Positions 1 through 7,644 of a DNA stretch of 8,841 nt are shown piece by piece. Under the pieces are notes generated by a model. That model saw only the letters and a list, made by a program, of their open reading frames with translations. It did no database searches and had not been told where the DNA came from. The DNA is taken from NCBI GenBank assembly GCA_023299895.1, contig JALZWI010000109.1, positions 1 through 8,841 on the forward strand, in the 5' to 3' direction. Position 1 is the first letter of the stretch; each line of letters starts with the position of its first letter. This DNA is from Arenicella sp. GTDB lineage: Bacteria > Pseudomonadota > Gammaproteobacteria > Arenicellales > Arenicellaceae. A program made the translations under genes and the position numbers.

Positions 1-755
1 ACACTCCAAACGTTACGCATTTGCGCGTACCGTCCTGTTGGACGTAAGGTGTCGCTTACTAGTTCATCAATCTTGTCGACTATAAGTGTTTCTAAAATCA
101 GTTCACCGTTGCTGGCGAGTAAATCATGCAATTGGATTAAATGATTTACCGGGTTGCGGCGATGATAAAGTACCCCCATTGAGAATACGCTATCAAAAAA
201 ACCCATATTGTTAGGCATATCTTCAATACCAATAGGCACAAAATCAAAGCGCTTTTCCTGGGCGTATTGATTGATCGCCAAATGCTGCACGACAAAGCGC
301 ATCGAAGGATCGATTCCCATGACATAGTCTGCGCCTGCGCCGAGCATGCGCCAACAGTGATAGCCAGTACCGCAACCGATATCTAATATCTTGCGTTTTG
401 ATAGATCGCTTATATGGGGCTGGACTCGTTGCCACTTGTAGTCTGAGCGCCACTCCGTATCGATATGTACACCAAATAGCTTATACGGACCTTTGCGCCA
501 GGGTGATAATGCTAATAAGCTTTGAGTTAACTGTTGTTGTTGAGTTGAGGTTAAATCGCTAGCTAAGCCGATCAAAACTGTGTCTTGATTAAGTTCAATG
601 TTGCTAGGCGATATTTTAGGCAAATTGGCAACAATGTCTAACCAGGATGCCAGGTCGCCGTGACGCTTCGGATCGGTTCGTTGGAGAACTGCTCGACTAA
701 AATGGTCGCGCCATTTTTTAAACTCAGCTCGTGATAAGAATTGTTCGAAATTCAT
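1..755 (-). CDS. cmoB: tRNA U34 carboxymethyltransferase CmoB, C-terminus cut off by window edge
   Basis: CmoB transfers the carboxymethyl group of carboxy-S-adenosylmethionine to 5-hydroxyuridine at the wobble position of tRNA, giving uridine-5-oxyacetic acid (cmo5U). The window holds 251 codons, so roughly 70-75 residues are missing compared with the 323-residue E. coli protein. Visible hallmarks are the SPWRKGPYKLFGVHIDTEWR block (residues 84-103), the SAM-fold loop ILDIGCGTGYH (123-133), GIDP (147-150) and FSMGVLYHRRNP (191-202). I translated the frame through to the edge and found no break. The ATG at 755 is the first possible start, because an in-frame TGA lies only two codons upstream. 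No good Shine-Dalgarno is seen. The gene follows cmoA by 27 nt on the same strand, so the two are probably cotranscribed, cmoA first. The assignment is very secure. Confidence 0.97.
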   Translation of the reverse strand, partial: MNFEQFLSRAEFKKWRDHFSRAVLQRTDPKRHGDLASWLDIVANLPKISPSNIELNQDTVLIGLASDLTSTQQQQLTQSLLALSPWRKGPYKLFGVHIDTEWRSDYKWQRVQPHISDLSKRKILDIGCGTGYHCWRMLGAGADYVMGIDPSMRFVVQHLAINQYAQEKRFDFVPIGIEDMPNNMGFFDSVFSMGVLYHRRNPVNHLIQLHDLLASNGELILETLIVDKIDELVSDTLRPTGRYAQMRNVWS

Positions 756-782
756 TATTCAGAAGTTCATCATTCAGTAGTG

Positions 783-1529
783 CTACTTGATCGCCAGAAT
801 CGAAATGAACTGTAAGTTCTGAAACCAAGGTGTAACTACTTTAAAGCCAGCCGTATTTAGACGAGCAAGATGAGCGTCTAAAGTTTCTGGAATCAAAACA
901 TTATCAATCGCATCACGCTTTTGACTTATCTCTAACTGACTGTAGCCTTGATCGGCTTTATATTGATGATGAATATCAATTAGGGCTTCATTAGTAGTAG
1001 AGTCATCGAATTTAATTTTTTCCGAGATGATCAGGCCACCACCAACATTCAGATTATCAAAAATAGATTGAATTAACTCCTTACGTTTATCAAGCGTGAT
1101 AAATTGTAGGGTGAAGTTCATTAATACCATGGCTGCATTGGTCGTAGTGATTTTGTTTATATCAGCGCAGCTAAATTCAAAATTGATGTTTGGGTACTCG
1201 GTTTTTGCAAATACCGACTCAGCTTGAGCTAGCATAGCTGCGGATGAATCAATGCCAATGATATTGTGTTTTTGAGTATATGTCTTAGACCTTAAGCCTT
1301 GCGCGATAGCCAGCATTCCAGCACCAAGTGAACAACCTAAATCATAGTAATCTCCTTTAGTTTTTTGAAACTGTTTGACCAAAGTCGGTAGTAGTTGCAG
1401 GATTTGGCTATAACCAGGTACTGAGCGAGAGATCATGTCATCGAAGACGGCAGCGACTTTTTCGTCAAAGATAAATTTACTTACGTTGTTCGTCTTTGCG
1501 CGGTAAATTTCATCACGATTTTTAACCAT
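783..1529 (-). CDS. cmoA: Carboxy-S-adenosyl-L-methionine synthase CmoA
   Basis: CmoA converts S-adenosylmethionine and prephenate to carboxy-S-adenosylmethionine, the cofactor used by CmoB next door. At 248 residues it matches the family length (247 in E. coli). Recognisable segments are FDEKVAAVFDDMISRSVPGY (21-40), the SAM-binding loop YYDLGCSLGAG (61-71), the acidic IGIDSS (91-96), NFTLQF (138-143) and the conserved LEISQKR (199-205), whose arginine lies in the carboxylate-binding region. The Rossmann methyltransferase fold is retained although the enzyme is not a methyltransferase. The start is ATG at 1529, preceded by an A+T-rich stretch with no obvious ribosome binding site. It is divergent from the gene at 1605, with 75 bp between them, and leads into cmoB. 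Its product acts in the cytoplasm on the tRNAs that need cmo5U34 to read extra codons. Confidence 0.97.
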   Translation of the reverse strand: MVKNRDEIYRAKTNNVSKFIFDEKVAAVFDDMISRSVPGYSQILQLLPTLVKQFQKTKGDYYDLGCSLGAGMLAIAQGLRSKTYTQKHNIIGIDSSAAMLAQAESVFAKTEYPNINFEFSCADINKITTTNAAMVLMNFTLQFITLDKRKELIQSIFDNLNVGGGLIISEKIKFDDSTTNEALIDIHHQYKADQGYSQLEISQKRDAIDNVLIPETLDAHLARLNTAGFKVVTPWFQNLQFISILAIK

Positions 1530-1590
1530 TTTATTTGGACAAATATTTGAATAAGCGATTTTGGTCTGACATTATAGAGCATCAGATTTG

Positions 1591-1597
1591 AAAGGAG
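1591..1597 (+). promoter_or_regulatory. Strong Shine-Dalgarno site fixing a GTG start
   Basis: AAAGGAG stands 7 nt before the GTG at 1605. It is the clearest ribosome binding site in the window, since most other genes here have weak ones. It supports GTG rather than a later ATG as the start, and that choice also gives a complete signal peptide. Confidence 0.8.
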
Positions 1598-1604
1598 TAA
1601 CAGA

Positions 1605-2978
1605 GTGATTATTAAATTGTATAGAGCGCCTATTTTAAATTTGGCTACATGTGTTTTTAGCTTGGCTTTTAATATTTCAGCACCCGCAGCTGATGAGTTT
1701 TGGCAATCACCTTTTGAGACAACAAGTCAGACTATTGTTGATGAGGCTAATAATCGAAGTCTCTCATTTAATAACGCTCTGATTAATAAGTATGATCATT
1801 CGCAGACAGAACAATTATCCTTACAATTTAACCAAGCAATTTCACCCACTTCTGGTTTTGCGATTGGGTATTCAAGTGCAGAGGAGCAACGTAATGCAGT
1901 GCTCGGTTATACCAATAATAATTTAAGTGTTTCTTATATGCAGGGCGAAGGTGAAGATTTTTCTCAGTTGGGCGGCAGCTACTCGGGTGTTAATCCATAT
2001 CAGTTTCACGCAGGTTTGGAGCAAGAGTATAGATATAATGGCTATGCGATCGATTATTCTTTTGGCCGTTTGGGGCATATGCAGTTTGGGCAAGCGACGG
2101 TTGAAGCTGATGGTTTGCTTGATCGAAAAGCCAGTTACGTTGAGTGGTCAAATAATCGTTTGTTTGCACGAGCTACTCAATTTGATCGAGGCACTGATTC
2201 GGTCGGCAATGGTTTCGATGCGGGTTTCGTAGTGGGACCAAATAAACAAATCGCTTATCAGTCAATGCAGTTAGCTAATGGTGCAAGCTTAAATCGTATT
2301 CGATTGCAGTTAAATGGCAATCATACTCGTCAGTACTGGATTGATTTAACCTCACATCATAATCCGCTCTTTCAAGATAATAATGATCACAGTATTATGT
2401 TTAGCTTTAAGACAATACTTGGATCAAATAAATTAGTTAATTATGCGGCTGAGCCAACCGTAACTGACGTTGACGAAGAAGGCGTTGAGGTCAAGAAAAG
2501 TAATACCGCACTCAAGCGCGGCGTATTTATTGGTGTTGGTGTTGCTGCGGCTGTAGCGCTTTCTAGTTCTGGTGATGATGAGCGAGATGATGACGGACGT
2601 TTTGCCCGAGAAAGGGATGCTGCATTTGATGTATTAAACCGTGTTAATCCTTTATCTGTAGCCGAAAATCGTGAATACGGTGGCTTTGTTGTGATTAACC
2701 CAGATGGTAGTTATTCACCTACTGATACCGTGACCGGTGATATTTCCAGTGTTCAGATTCCATTCTCTTTAGTCCCCCCGGGCTCTAGAGCAACGGCATC
2801 GGTACACACACATGCAGCTTTTGACCCCCGTTTTGATAATGAGAATTTTTCTCCGACGGATTTAGCAAGTGATCTAAATAGTATGACAGATGGGTATTTA
2901 GCGACCCCTGGAGGTCAGTTTAAATTACATGAATTTCAAACAGGTCGCATTACTACATTAGGAAACATCGCCAACTAA
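1605..2978 (+). CDS. Predicted secreted, beta-rich protein with C-terminal JAMM-like DUF4329-type domain
   Basis: Function is unknown. The 457-residue protein starts at GTG 1605. It opens with a signal peptide: a basic N-terminus, a hydrophobic core at about 11-22, and an APA-A cleavage region near residue 28. Residues 45-275 are polar, rich in aromatics and glycine, and show alternating patterns (LSLQF, FAIGYSS, LSVSYMQ, YAIDYSFG, IMFSFKT) like an outer-membrane beta-barrel or beta-sheet protein. A glycine/alanine hydrophobic segment (GVFIGVGVAAAVALSS, 307-322) and an acidic linker (DDERDDD) follow. The C-terminal domain (about 335-454) carries E357, the pair H401-T-H403 and SPTD (S416, D419). 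This matches the E, HxH, SxxD metal-site pattern of JAMM/JAB isopeptidases, and the overall look (REYGG, NPDGSYS, SVHTHAAFDPRFDNENFSP) resembles DUF4329. The domain name comes from memory, without a search. The stop lies 3 nt before the AEC permease start, which suggests translational coupling. Alternatively the N-terminal half is a surface-anchored beta structure rather than a barrel. Confidence 0.75.
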   Translation: MIIKLYRAPILNLATCVFSLAFNISAPAADEFWQSPFETTSQTIVDEANNRSLSFNNALINKYDHSQTEQLSLQFNQAISPTSGFAIGYSSAEEQRNAVLGYTNNNLSVSYMQGEGEDFSQLGGSYSGVNPYQFHAGLEQEYRYNGYAIDYSFGRLGHMQFGQATVEADGLLDRKASYVEWSNNRLFARATQFDRGTDSVGNGFDAGFVVGPNKQIAYQSMQLANGASLNRIRLQLNGNHTRQYWIDLTSHHNPLFQDNNDHSIMFSFKTILGSNKLVNYAAEPTVTDVDEEGVEVKKSNTALKRGVFIGVGVAAAVALSSSGDDERDDDGRFARERDAAFDVLNRVNPLSVAENREYGGFVVINPDGSYSPTDTVTGDISSVQIPFSLVPPGSRATASVHTHAAFDPRFDNENFSPTDLASDLNSMTDGYLATPGGQFKLHEFQTGRITTLGNIAN

Positions 2979-2981
2979 AAT

Positions 2982-3863
2982 ATGTTTGAGCAAGTATTTG
3001 CGATTGTCGCACCACTCTTTTTGATTGTGTGCGTGGGTTACCTATATGGTAGCCGCTCGCAACCTGCCATGGGGGTTACTAACCGTCTGGTTATGGATGT
3101 CTTTATGCCTGCCCTGATCTTTCATGTGATGGTGCAGGAGAATTTCTACCCGAACGACTATATTGGTTTAATGTTTGGTGGCGTTCTGATTATGCTTGGT
3201 TCCGGCCTAATCGCTTATTTTTTAGCTCGCACAGCCGGATTTTCTTGGCGCTCATTTGTACCGCCAGCCATGTTCTCAAACTGGGCAAATCTTGGACTAC
3301 CTTTGTATGTGTTTTCCTTAGGTGAAGCAGCGCTTGGTGGTGGCATTATGCTGGTGGTGGTGGGTAATATTCTTTTTTTTAGTATTGGAACATATATCTA
3401 TTCAGGACGACTCTCGGGCTTTCAAGTATTACGTACACCGATTCTAATTGCTGTGATAGTTGGCGGATTGGTTAATGCTCTTGGGATTTCGTTTCCGCTA
3501 TTCATTGATCGACCGATCGACATGTTAGGACAGGTTGCTATTCCTCTAATGTTATTTTCTTTAGGGGTGCGCTTAACCAGAGTAACCTTTAATGATTCTT
3601 CAGTGGCTATTGTTATCGCAATATTTTGCCCAGTTGTTGGTGGGCTTTTAGCTTATCTGGTTACTCAATTTTTAGTATTGCCGGAGTTGCATCGTAATAT
3701 TTTATTATTGTTTGGTATTTTGCCCCCCGCGGTGGTTAATTTTATGCTTGCTGAGCAATATAATAATGACCCTGAAAAGGTCGCTTCAATGGTTTTGATT
3801 GGCAATTTGGTCTCGATTATTTCGATTCCCATTATGTTGTTATTTGTTTTATCGCCAAATTAA
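2982..3863 (+). CDS. AEC (auxin efflux carrier) family transporter
   Basis: This is an inner-membrane permease of the AEC family (Mem_trans). Members move small organic anions such as malate or malonate, or other metabolites; the substrate here cannot be read from sequence. The 293 residues form about ten hydrophobic segments in two similar halves: roughly 5-23, 35-52, 60-82, 95-113, 119-140, 152-171, 183-198, 207-230, 238-256 and 267-290. Family-typical spots are FSNWANLGLPLYV (98-110), IPLMLFSLG (187-195) and LPPAVVNFMLAEQYNND (247-263), where an asparagine and prolines break the helices. Length is normal for the short bacterial members. The ATG lies 3 nt after the previous stop with no good ribosome binding site of its own, so translation probably depends on the upstream gene. 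Family assignment is firm; substrate and any link to its partner are open. Confidence 0.9.
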   Translation: MFEQVFAIVAPLFLIVCVGYLYGSRSQPAMGVTNRLVMDVFMPALIFHVMVQENFYPNDYIGLMFGGVLIMLGSGLIAYFLARTAGFSWRSFVPPAMFSNWANLGLPLYVFSLGEAALGGGIMLVVVGNILFFSIGTYIYSGRLSGFQVLRTPILIAVIVGGLVNALGISFPLFIDRPIDMLGQVAIPLMLFSLGVRLTRVTFNDSSVAIVIAIFCPVVGGLLAYLVTQFLVLPELHRNILLLFGILPPAVVNFMLAEQYNNDPEKVASMVLIGNLVSIISIPIMLLFVLSPN

Positions 3864-3890
3864 AATTATTCGGATGCTTGATTTTTTTTG

Positions 3891-3919
3891 CTGGCAAGGT
3901 AGTCTTGTCTATCTAATAT
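3891..3919 (+). promoter_or_regulatory. Candidate fabA promoter with overlapping dyad
   Basis: CTGGCA (3891-3896) and TAATAT (3914-3919) are separated by 17 nt, each matching four of six consensus bases. A 17-bp imperfect dyad, GGCAAG-GTAGT-CTTGTC (3893-3909), covers the -35 box and could be an operator. It does not match the FadR or FabR consensus as I know them. This rests on inspection only. Confidence 0.3.
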
Positions 3920-3971
3920 ATGTCAATCATAGAAAAGTGATTCACCATTAACATTTAACCTAATATATCAA

Positions 3972-4481
3972 ATGAAACAACAATCAAGCTACAATTACGG
4001 TGAGTTAATTGCTCATGGTAACGGTGAATTACCCGGACAAGATATTTCACGACTGCCATTACCTCCAATGTTAATGTTTGACCGCATAGTCACGATCAGT
4101 GAAGATGGTGGTGCTTATGGTAAAGGTCAAGTTGTTGCTGAGTTAGACGTCAAACCGGACTTATGGTTTTTTGACTGCCATTTCAAAGGCGATCCGGTAA
4201 TGCCGGGTTGTTTGGGTTTGGATGCTGTTTGGCAATTGGTTGGGTTTTATCTGTCTTGGGCAGGCGGTCCAGGCAAAGGTCGTGCCTTGGGCGTAGGCGA
4301 GGTTAAATTCTCTGGTCAGGTTGAACCTAATGCAAAATTAGTTCGATATGAAATTGACTTGAAACGTGTTATTTCCCGACGACTGTATATGGGGATTGCA
4401 GATGCCAAAGTGGTATTAGACGGTGAAGTTATTTACACAATGGCAGATTTGAAAGTCGGCTTATTTGGTGTTGATACATAG
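3972..4481 (+). CDS. fabA: 3-hydroxydecanoyl-ACP dehydratase/isomerase FabA
   Basis: FabA dehydrates 3-hydroxydecanoyl-ACP to trans-2-decenoyl-ACP and isomerises it to cis-3-decenoyl-ACP. This is the branch point that introduces the double bond without oxygen. At 169 residues it is close to the 172 of E. coli and aligns from the first residues ([17 protein letters not shown]). The catalytic histidine is H70 in [16 protein letters not shown] and the catalytic aspartate is D84 in [28 protein letters not shown] (101-117) and the C-terminal DLKVGLF (160-166) are family signatures. The ATG at 3972 has no clear Shine-Dalgarno. fabB follows 53 nt downstream, an arrangement known from Pseudomonas and other gammaproteobacteria, and the two are probably cotranscribed. 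It is a soluble cytoplasmic homodimer. The call is essentially certain. Confidence 0.98.
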   Translation: MKQQSSYNYGELIAHGNGELPGQDISRLPLPPMLMFDRIVTISEDGGAYGKGQVVAELDVKPDLWFFDCHFKGDPVMPGCLGLDAVWQLVGFYLSWAGGPGKGRALGVGEVKFSGQVEPNAKLVRYEIDLKRVISRRLYMGIADAKVVLDGEVIYTMADLKVGLFGVDT

Positions 4482-4534
4482 GTGAAAATTAACAAACGTA
4501 ATGATAAATATAGTTCTTATTTAGTGAGTAAAGT

Positions 4535-5743
4535 ATGCGACGAGTAGTGGTAACCGGAATGGGTGTGGTATCGAGCCTTGGTAATGATGTTGCTGAGGTC
4601 ACCGCCAGTCTAAAAACTGGTAAATCAGGCATTCAATTTTGTGATGATTATGCCGAAATTGGTATGCGTAGCCAAATAGCTGGGCGAGTACATATCGATA
4701 CTGCTGAGTTGATTGAACGAAAGAAACTTCGCTTTATGGGTGATGCTGCGGCATTTAGTTACATCGCCATGCAGCAAGCAATTAGCGATGCTGGTTTAGA
4801 TTTAGAAGAAATAAAAAACCCTAAGGTAGGCCTTATAACAGGTTCTGGCGGCGGCTCAACATCGAATAATATCCTAGCAGCTGAAATAGCCAAAGAACGT
4901 GGTGTCAAGCGAGTGGGGCCATATGCTGTACCAAAAACCATGGGCAGTACAACGTCAGCTTGTCTTTCGACGATGTTTGGTATTCAGGGCACTAGTTATT
5001 CTATTAGCTCGGCCTGTTCGACTAGCGCGCATTGTATTGGTCATGCTGCTGATTTAATTCGTGGCGGCCGTCATCACACAGTATTTGCCGGCGGTGGAGA
5101 AGAAGAACACTGGTCGATGTCGATTTTATTTGATGCAATGGGTGCAATGTCAAGCAAGTACAATGATACCCCGACACAAGCCTCAAGGACCTATGATGTG
5201 AATCGTGATGGTTTCGTCATCGCCGGAGGTGGTGGTATTTTGGTGCTTGAAGAATACGAGCATGCGCTAGCACGTGGTGCGAATATTGTCGCTGAACTGG
5301 TTGGCTTTGGCGCTACCTCCGATGGCTATGATATGGTTGCACCGTCTGGTGAAGGCGCGGTACGATGTATGCAACAAGCAATGGAAACAGTTGATGGTGA
5401 TATAGAATACGTTAACACGCATGGAACCAGCACACCTGTTGGTGATTTAAAGGAACTGGAAGCATTAAAAACTGTTTTTAAAGATAAAATGCCGTTTATT
5501 AGCGCTACAAAATCATTGTCTGGACACGCACTAGGTGCCGCTGGTGTGCATGAAGCAATCTATTCTTTGATTATGATGAAAGAAAAATTTCTGGCCGCGT
5601 CAGCCAATATTATAGAACTTGATCCTGCTGCCGTTGGTTTGCCAATCGTGATGGAAAATTTACAACAACAAGTACGTACTATTATGTCAAATAGCTTTGG
5701 CTTTGGTGGTACCAATGCGACCTTGGTTTTTCAAGACATTTAA
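4535..5743 (+). CDS. fabB: Beta-ketoacyl-ACP synthase I FabB
   Basis: FabB condenses malonyl-ACP with acyl-ACP and is the synthase that elongates the cis-3-decenoyl-ACP supplied by FabA, so the pair commits carbon to unsaturated fatty acids. The 402-residue protein has the thiolase-fold catalytic triad in place: nucleophile C161 in [11 protein letters not shown]296 in [11 protein letters not shown], and H331 in [12 protein letters not shown] with K326 nearby. The glycine-rich C-terminal loop [13 protein letters not shown] (387-399) is intact. [11 protein letters not shown] (102-112) and [20 protein letters not shown] support FabB rather than FabF. The start ATG at 4535 is preceded by GTGAG at a spacing of 6 nt. 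It sits 53 nt behind fabA and no separate promoter was evident. No strong terminator follows, only the 105-bp gap before ctaA. Confidence 0.97.
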   Translation: MRRVVVTGMGVVSSLGNDVAEVTASLKTGKSGIQFCDDYAEIGMRSQIAGRVHIDTAELIERKKLRFMGDAAAFSYIAMQQAISDAGLDLEEIKNPKVGLITGSGGGSTSNNILAAEIAKERGVKRVGPYAVPKTMGSTTSACLSTMFGIQGTSYSISSACSTSAHCIGHAADLIRGGRHHTVFAGGGEEEHWSMSILFDAMGAMSSKYNDTPTQASRTYDVNRDGFVIAGGGGILVLEEYEHALARGANIVAELVGFGATSDGYDMVAPSGEGAVRCMQQAMETVDGDIEYVNTHGTSTPVGDLKELEALKTVFKDKMPFISATKSLSGHALGAAGVHEAIYSLIMMKEKFLAASANIIELDPAAVGLPIVMENLQQQVRTIMSNSFGFGGTNATLVFQDI

Positions 5744-5848
5744 ATTTATTTATAGAGCGTAAGGTTTCGTCACTCTAAGTACTCTTTAGCACATCGATTT
5801 TACTTTTACTCAGGTACACTCGTTGTTCAATTTGTCAGCGAGACATTC

Positions 5849-6877
5849 ATGCATCTAAATCGTCATTCTCAAATACTTGGCCTTTGGCTAATGTTCTGCG
5901 CTGCAGTGGTCTACTTTATGATTGTGGTTGGAGGAATTACTCGGCTAACGCAATCTGGATTATCGATGGTAGAATGGGCGCCGATTATGGGGGCCTTGCC
6001 ACCGATAGGCGAGGCGGCCTGGCTCGAAGTGTTTAATAAATACCGTGCTTATCCTGAATACCAGTTAGTCAATGCAGGGATGAGTCTTGGCGAATTTAAA
6101 AGTATTTTTTGGTGGGAGTACGGCCATCGAGTTCTTGGTCGAATCATTGGTTTAATTTATTTTGTACCGCTAGTGTTTTTTTTGATCAAAGGAATGCTAC
6201 CAAAGCATTGGCGTCTGCGTCTTTTTAGTCTTTTTGTGTTGGGTGGCTTACAAGGATTAATGGGCTGGTATATGGTCAAAAGTGGTTTGGTAGATGTGCC
6301 GCATGTCAGTCAATATCGCTTAACTGCTCACCTTGGGCTAGCGCTGGTGATCTTTGCTTATATGTTTTGGTATGCCCTCGATTTTTTGCGCGGCGAACAA
6401 CGCAGGATCTCTAACAAAGCAAGCTCTGTTTATCTGAAAGTGACCGCCACCGCTGTGGTCATTGTGTTTTTTATGATGCTGAGCGGCGGTTTTGTAGCGG
6501 GCACTAAAGCGGGTTTTATTATTAATACCTTCCCAACCATGAATGGTGAATGGGTTCCATCAAGTTGGATGGCAATGACACCTTGGTGGCGTAACTTATT
6601 TGAAAACGCAGTGGCGATACAGTTCATCCACCGATCAATTGCGGTAGTGGTATTAGTGGTCATCGTTTGTTTGTTTGTTATCTCTTTTAAGCAACAATTT
6701 AGAACCTATGCTTTGCTTGCCTTGCTAGCGGTTATGGGACAGATTATCTTGGGTATTTCAGCATTGGTTATGCGTGTGCCTTTAGAGCTCGGAGCGGCTC
6801 ATCAAGCTGGCGCAGTTGCTTTATTAGCAGCTTGTTTATTCGTCGCCCACCTTGCCCGAAAAGAAAAATCTAATTAG
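5849..6877 (+). CDS. ctaA: Heme A synthase (CtaA/COX15 family)
   Basis: CtaA oxidises the C8 methyl group of heme O to the formyl group of heme A, the cofactor of aa3-type cytochrome oxidases. The 342-residue membrane protein shows eight hydrophobic segments and the four conserved heme-ligand-type histidines: H93 (WWEYGHRVLGR), H161 (YRLTAHLGLA), H261 (QFIHRSIAV) and H318 (GAAHQAGA). VGGITRLTQSGLSMVEW (27-43), LQGLMGWYMVKSGL (134-147) and GGFVAGTKAG…FPTMNGEWVP (213-236) are typical of the proteobacterial/mitochondrial type, which lacks the extracellular cysteine pair of the Bacillus type. The ATG at 5849 has only a weak GCGAGA site about 8 nt upstream. No ctaB, coxA or ctaG is adjacent; usually these genes cluster. 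Its stop overlaps the coq7 stop on the other strand by 4 bp. Confidence 0.96.
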   Translation: MHLNRHSQILGLWLMFCAAVVYFMIVVGGITRLTQSGLSMVEWAPIMGALPPIGEAAWLEVFNKYRAYPEYQLVNAGMSLGEFKSIFWWEYGHRVLGRIIGLIYFVPLVFFLIKGMLPKHWRLRLFSLFVLGGLQGLMGWYMVKSGLVDVPHVSQYRLTAHLGLALVIFAYMFWYALDFLRGEQRRISNKASSVYLKVTATAVVIVFFMMLSGGFVAGTKAGFIINTFPTMNGEWVPSSWMAMTPWWRNLFENAVAIQFIHRSIAVVVLVVIVCLFVISFKQQFRTYALLALLAVMGQIILGISALVMRVPLELGAAHQAGAVALLAACLFVAHLARKEKSN

Positions 6878-6883
6878 ATTTTT
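6864..6883. terminator. 20-bp perfect palindrome over both stop codons, possible bidirectional terminator
   Basis: AAAAATCTAATTAGATTTTT reads the same on both strands. It contains the ctaA TAG (6875-6877) and the coq7 TAA (6874-6876 on the other strand), and each strand ends in a run of T. That is the layout of a shared two-way terminator. The stem has only two G:C pairs, so it would be weak. Confidence 0.4.
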
Positions 6884-7527
6884 TCAGACACTGATGTCAT
6901 TACTTTTGCACTCAATTTCATTAGTCTGATGATTGGCTTGGGTAATTCAGCTGCACCGCTCTCGATTGCCATGTCTTTGTGTTTTGCTTCATCTTCAGCC
7001 ATTTGTTCAACCACGGCCCGACTAACGACATCCTCTTCGGGTAAGAGGCCTAAATGAGACTCGAGATGCTCAACAACTTGTTTTTCTGTTTCGGCGAGAA
7101 ATCCTAAACTCCATTTGTCGCCTGCAATGCCAGCACCAATACCGATCAGAAAAGAACCAAGGTACCAAACTGGATTAAGATAACTGGTGTGGCTATCTAA
7201 CTCTTCAATACGTCTAAAACACCAATCCAAATGATCAATCTCCTCGTCAGCGGCATGTTGCATTTTATTACGTATTTTATGTGAGCGCGATGTAAGCGCT
7301 TGGCCTTGATATAACGCTTGTGCACAGACCTCGCCAACATGATTAACGCGCATTAATGATGCCGAGCGTTGTTTCAGACCATCATTATCAGCGATTGGGT
7401 CCTTTTTGAATTGAATCGCCGGTGACTCACGCTTAGCATTTGGTCGAGCAAATGTACTTCGCAAGCCATTATCAAGACTCGATATTATTTGATCGCGTAG
7501 CGAAAGGTGTTTGCTTGTTTGAGTCAT
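6874..7527 (-). CDS. coq7: 3-demethoxyubiquinol 3-hydroxylase Coq7
   Basis: Coq7 is the carboxylate-bridged di-iron hydroxylase for the next-to-last step of ubiquinone synthesis, converting demethoxyubiquinol to demethylubiquinol at the membrane surface. The protein has 217 residues, normal for the bacterial form. The di-iron ligands are visible as E66 (MRVNHVGEVCAQ), E96 and H99 (ADEEIDHLDWC), a glutamate of ETEKQVVEHLE (146-156, likely E148) and E180/H183 (MAEDEAKHKDMA). The hydrophobic YLGSFLIGIGAGIAGDKWSL (122-141) is the membrane-interacting segment seen in the family. The ATG at 7527 is the natural start; no clear Shine-Dalgarno precedes it. A perfect TATAAT on this strand lies about 33 nt upstream. 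It converges with ctaA and both serve aerobic respiration, though they are not in one transcript. Confidence 0.96.
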   Translation of the reverse strand: MTQTSKHLSLRDQIISSLDNGLRSTFARPNAKRESPAIQFKKDPIADNDGLKQRSASLMRVNHVGEVCAQALYQGQALTSRSHKIRNKMQHAADEEIDHLDWCFRRIEELDSHTSYLNPVWYLGSFLIGIGAGIAGDKWSLGFLAETEKQVVEHLESHLGLLPEEDVVSRAVVEQMAEDEAKHKDMAIESGAAELPKPIIRLMKLSAKVMTSVSEKI

Positions 7528-7559
7528 GATTTTTACAGCGGCTAAGATTGTTTCGCGTG

Positions 7560-7588
7560 ATTATATCGTTTATCTCGTCTTGCTTTAT
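7560..7588 (-). promoter_or_regulatory. Candidate coq7 promoter
   Basis: On the minus strand a perfect -10 box TATAAT (7565 to 7560) precedes coq7, which would give a leader of about 25 nt. The corresponding -35 position (about 7588-7583, ATAAAG) is poor, so the promoter may be weak or need an activator. Confidence 0.4.
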
Positions 7589-7595
7589 CGTTTAT

Positions 7596-7616
7596 TGATT
7601 TTTAATAAAAAAATCA
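7596..7616. repeat. A+T-only inverted repeat in the coq7 upstream region
   Basis: TGATTTTT and AAAAATCA face each other across a 5-nt AATAA spacer. The dyad lies in a very A+T-rich tract (about 7590-7630) upstream of coq7. It could bend DNA or bind a nucleoid protein; no specific role can be assigned. Confidence 0.3.
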
Positions 7617-7644
7617 TAAAAAAAGAAAATGTTACGCCAGTTTG

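Noticed and set aside
244..453. 69-codon minus-strand frame
   Set aside because: It lies in another frame of the well-supported cmoB sequence.
1530..1604. Divergent promoters between cmoA and the JAMM-like gene
   Set aside because: TTGGAC (1535-1540) and TATAGA (1574-1579) are spaced too far apart, and no better pair was found, although promoters must exist here or nearby.
1927..2232. 101-codon plus-strand frame
   Set aside because: It is an alternative frame inside the signal-peptide JAMM-like gene, with no signs of its own.
4759..4941. 60-codon minus-strand frame
   Set aside because: It is antisense to the conserved fabB sequence.
5744..5848. Terminator after fabB or promoter of ctaA
   Set aside because: No convincing stem with a T-run is present. 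TACACT at 5815-5820 has no matching -35 box, so I make no call for this 105-bp gap.
6430..6663. 77-codon minus-strand frame
   Set aside because: It is antisense to the conserved ctaA sequence.
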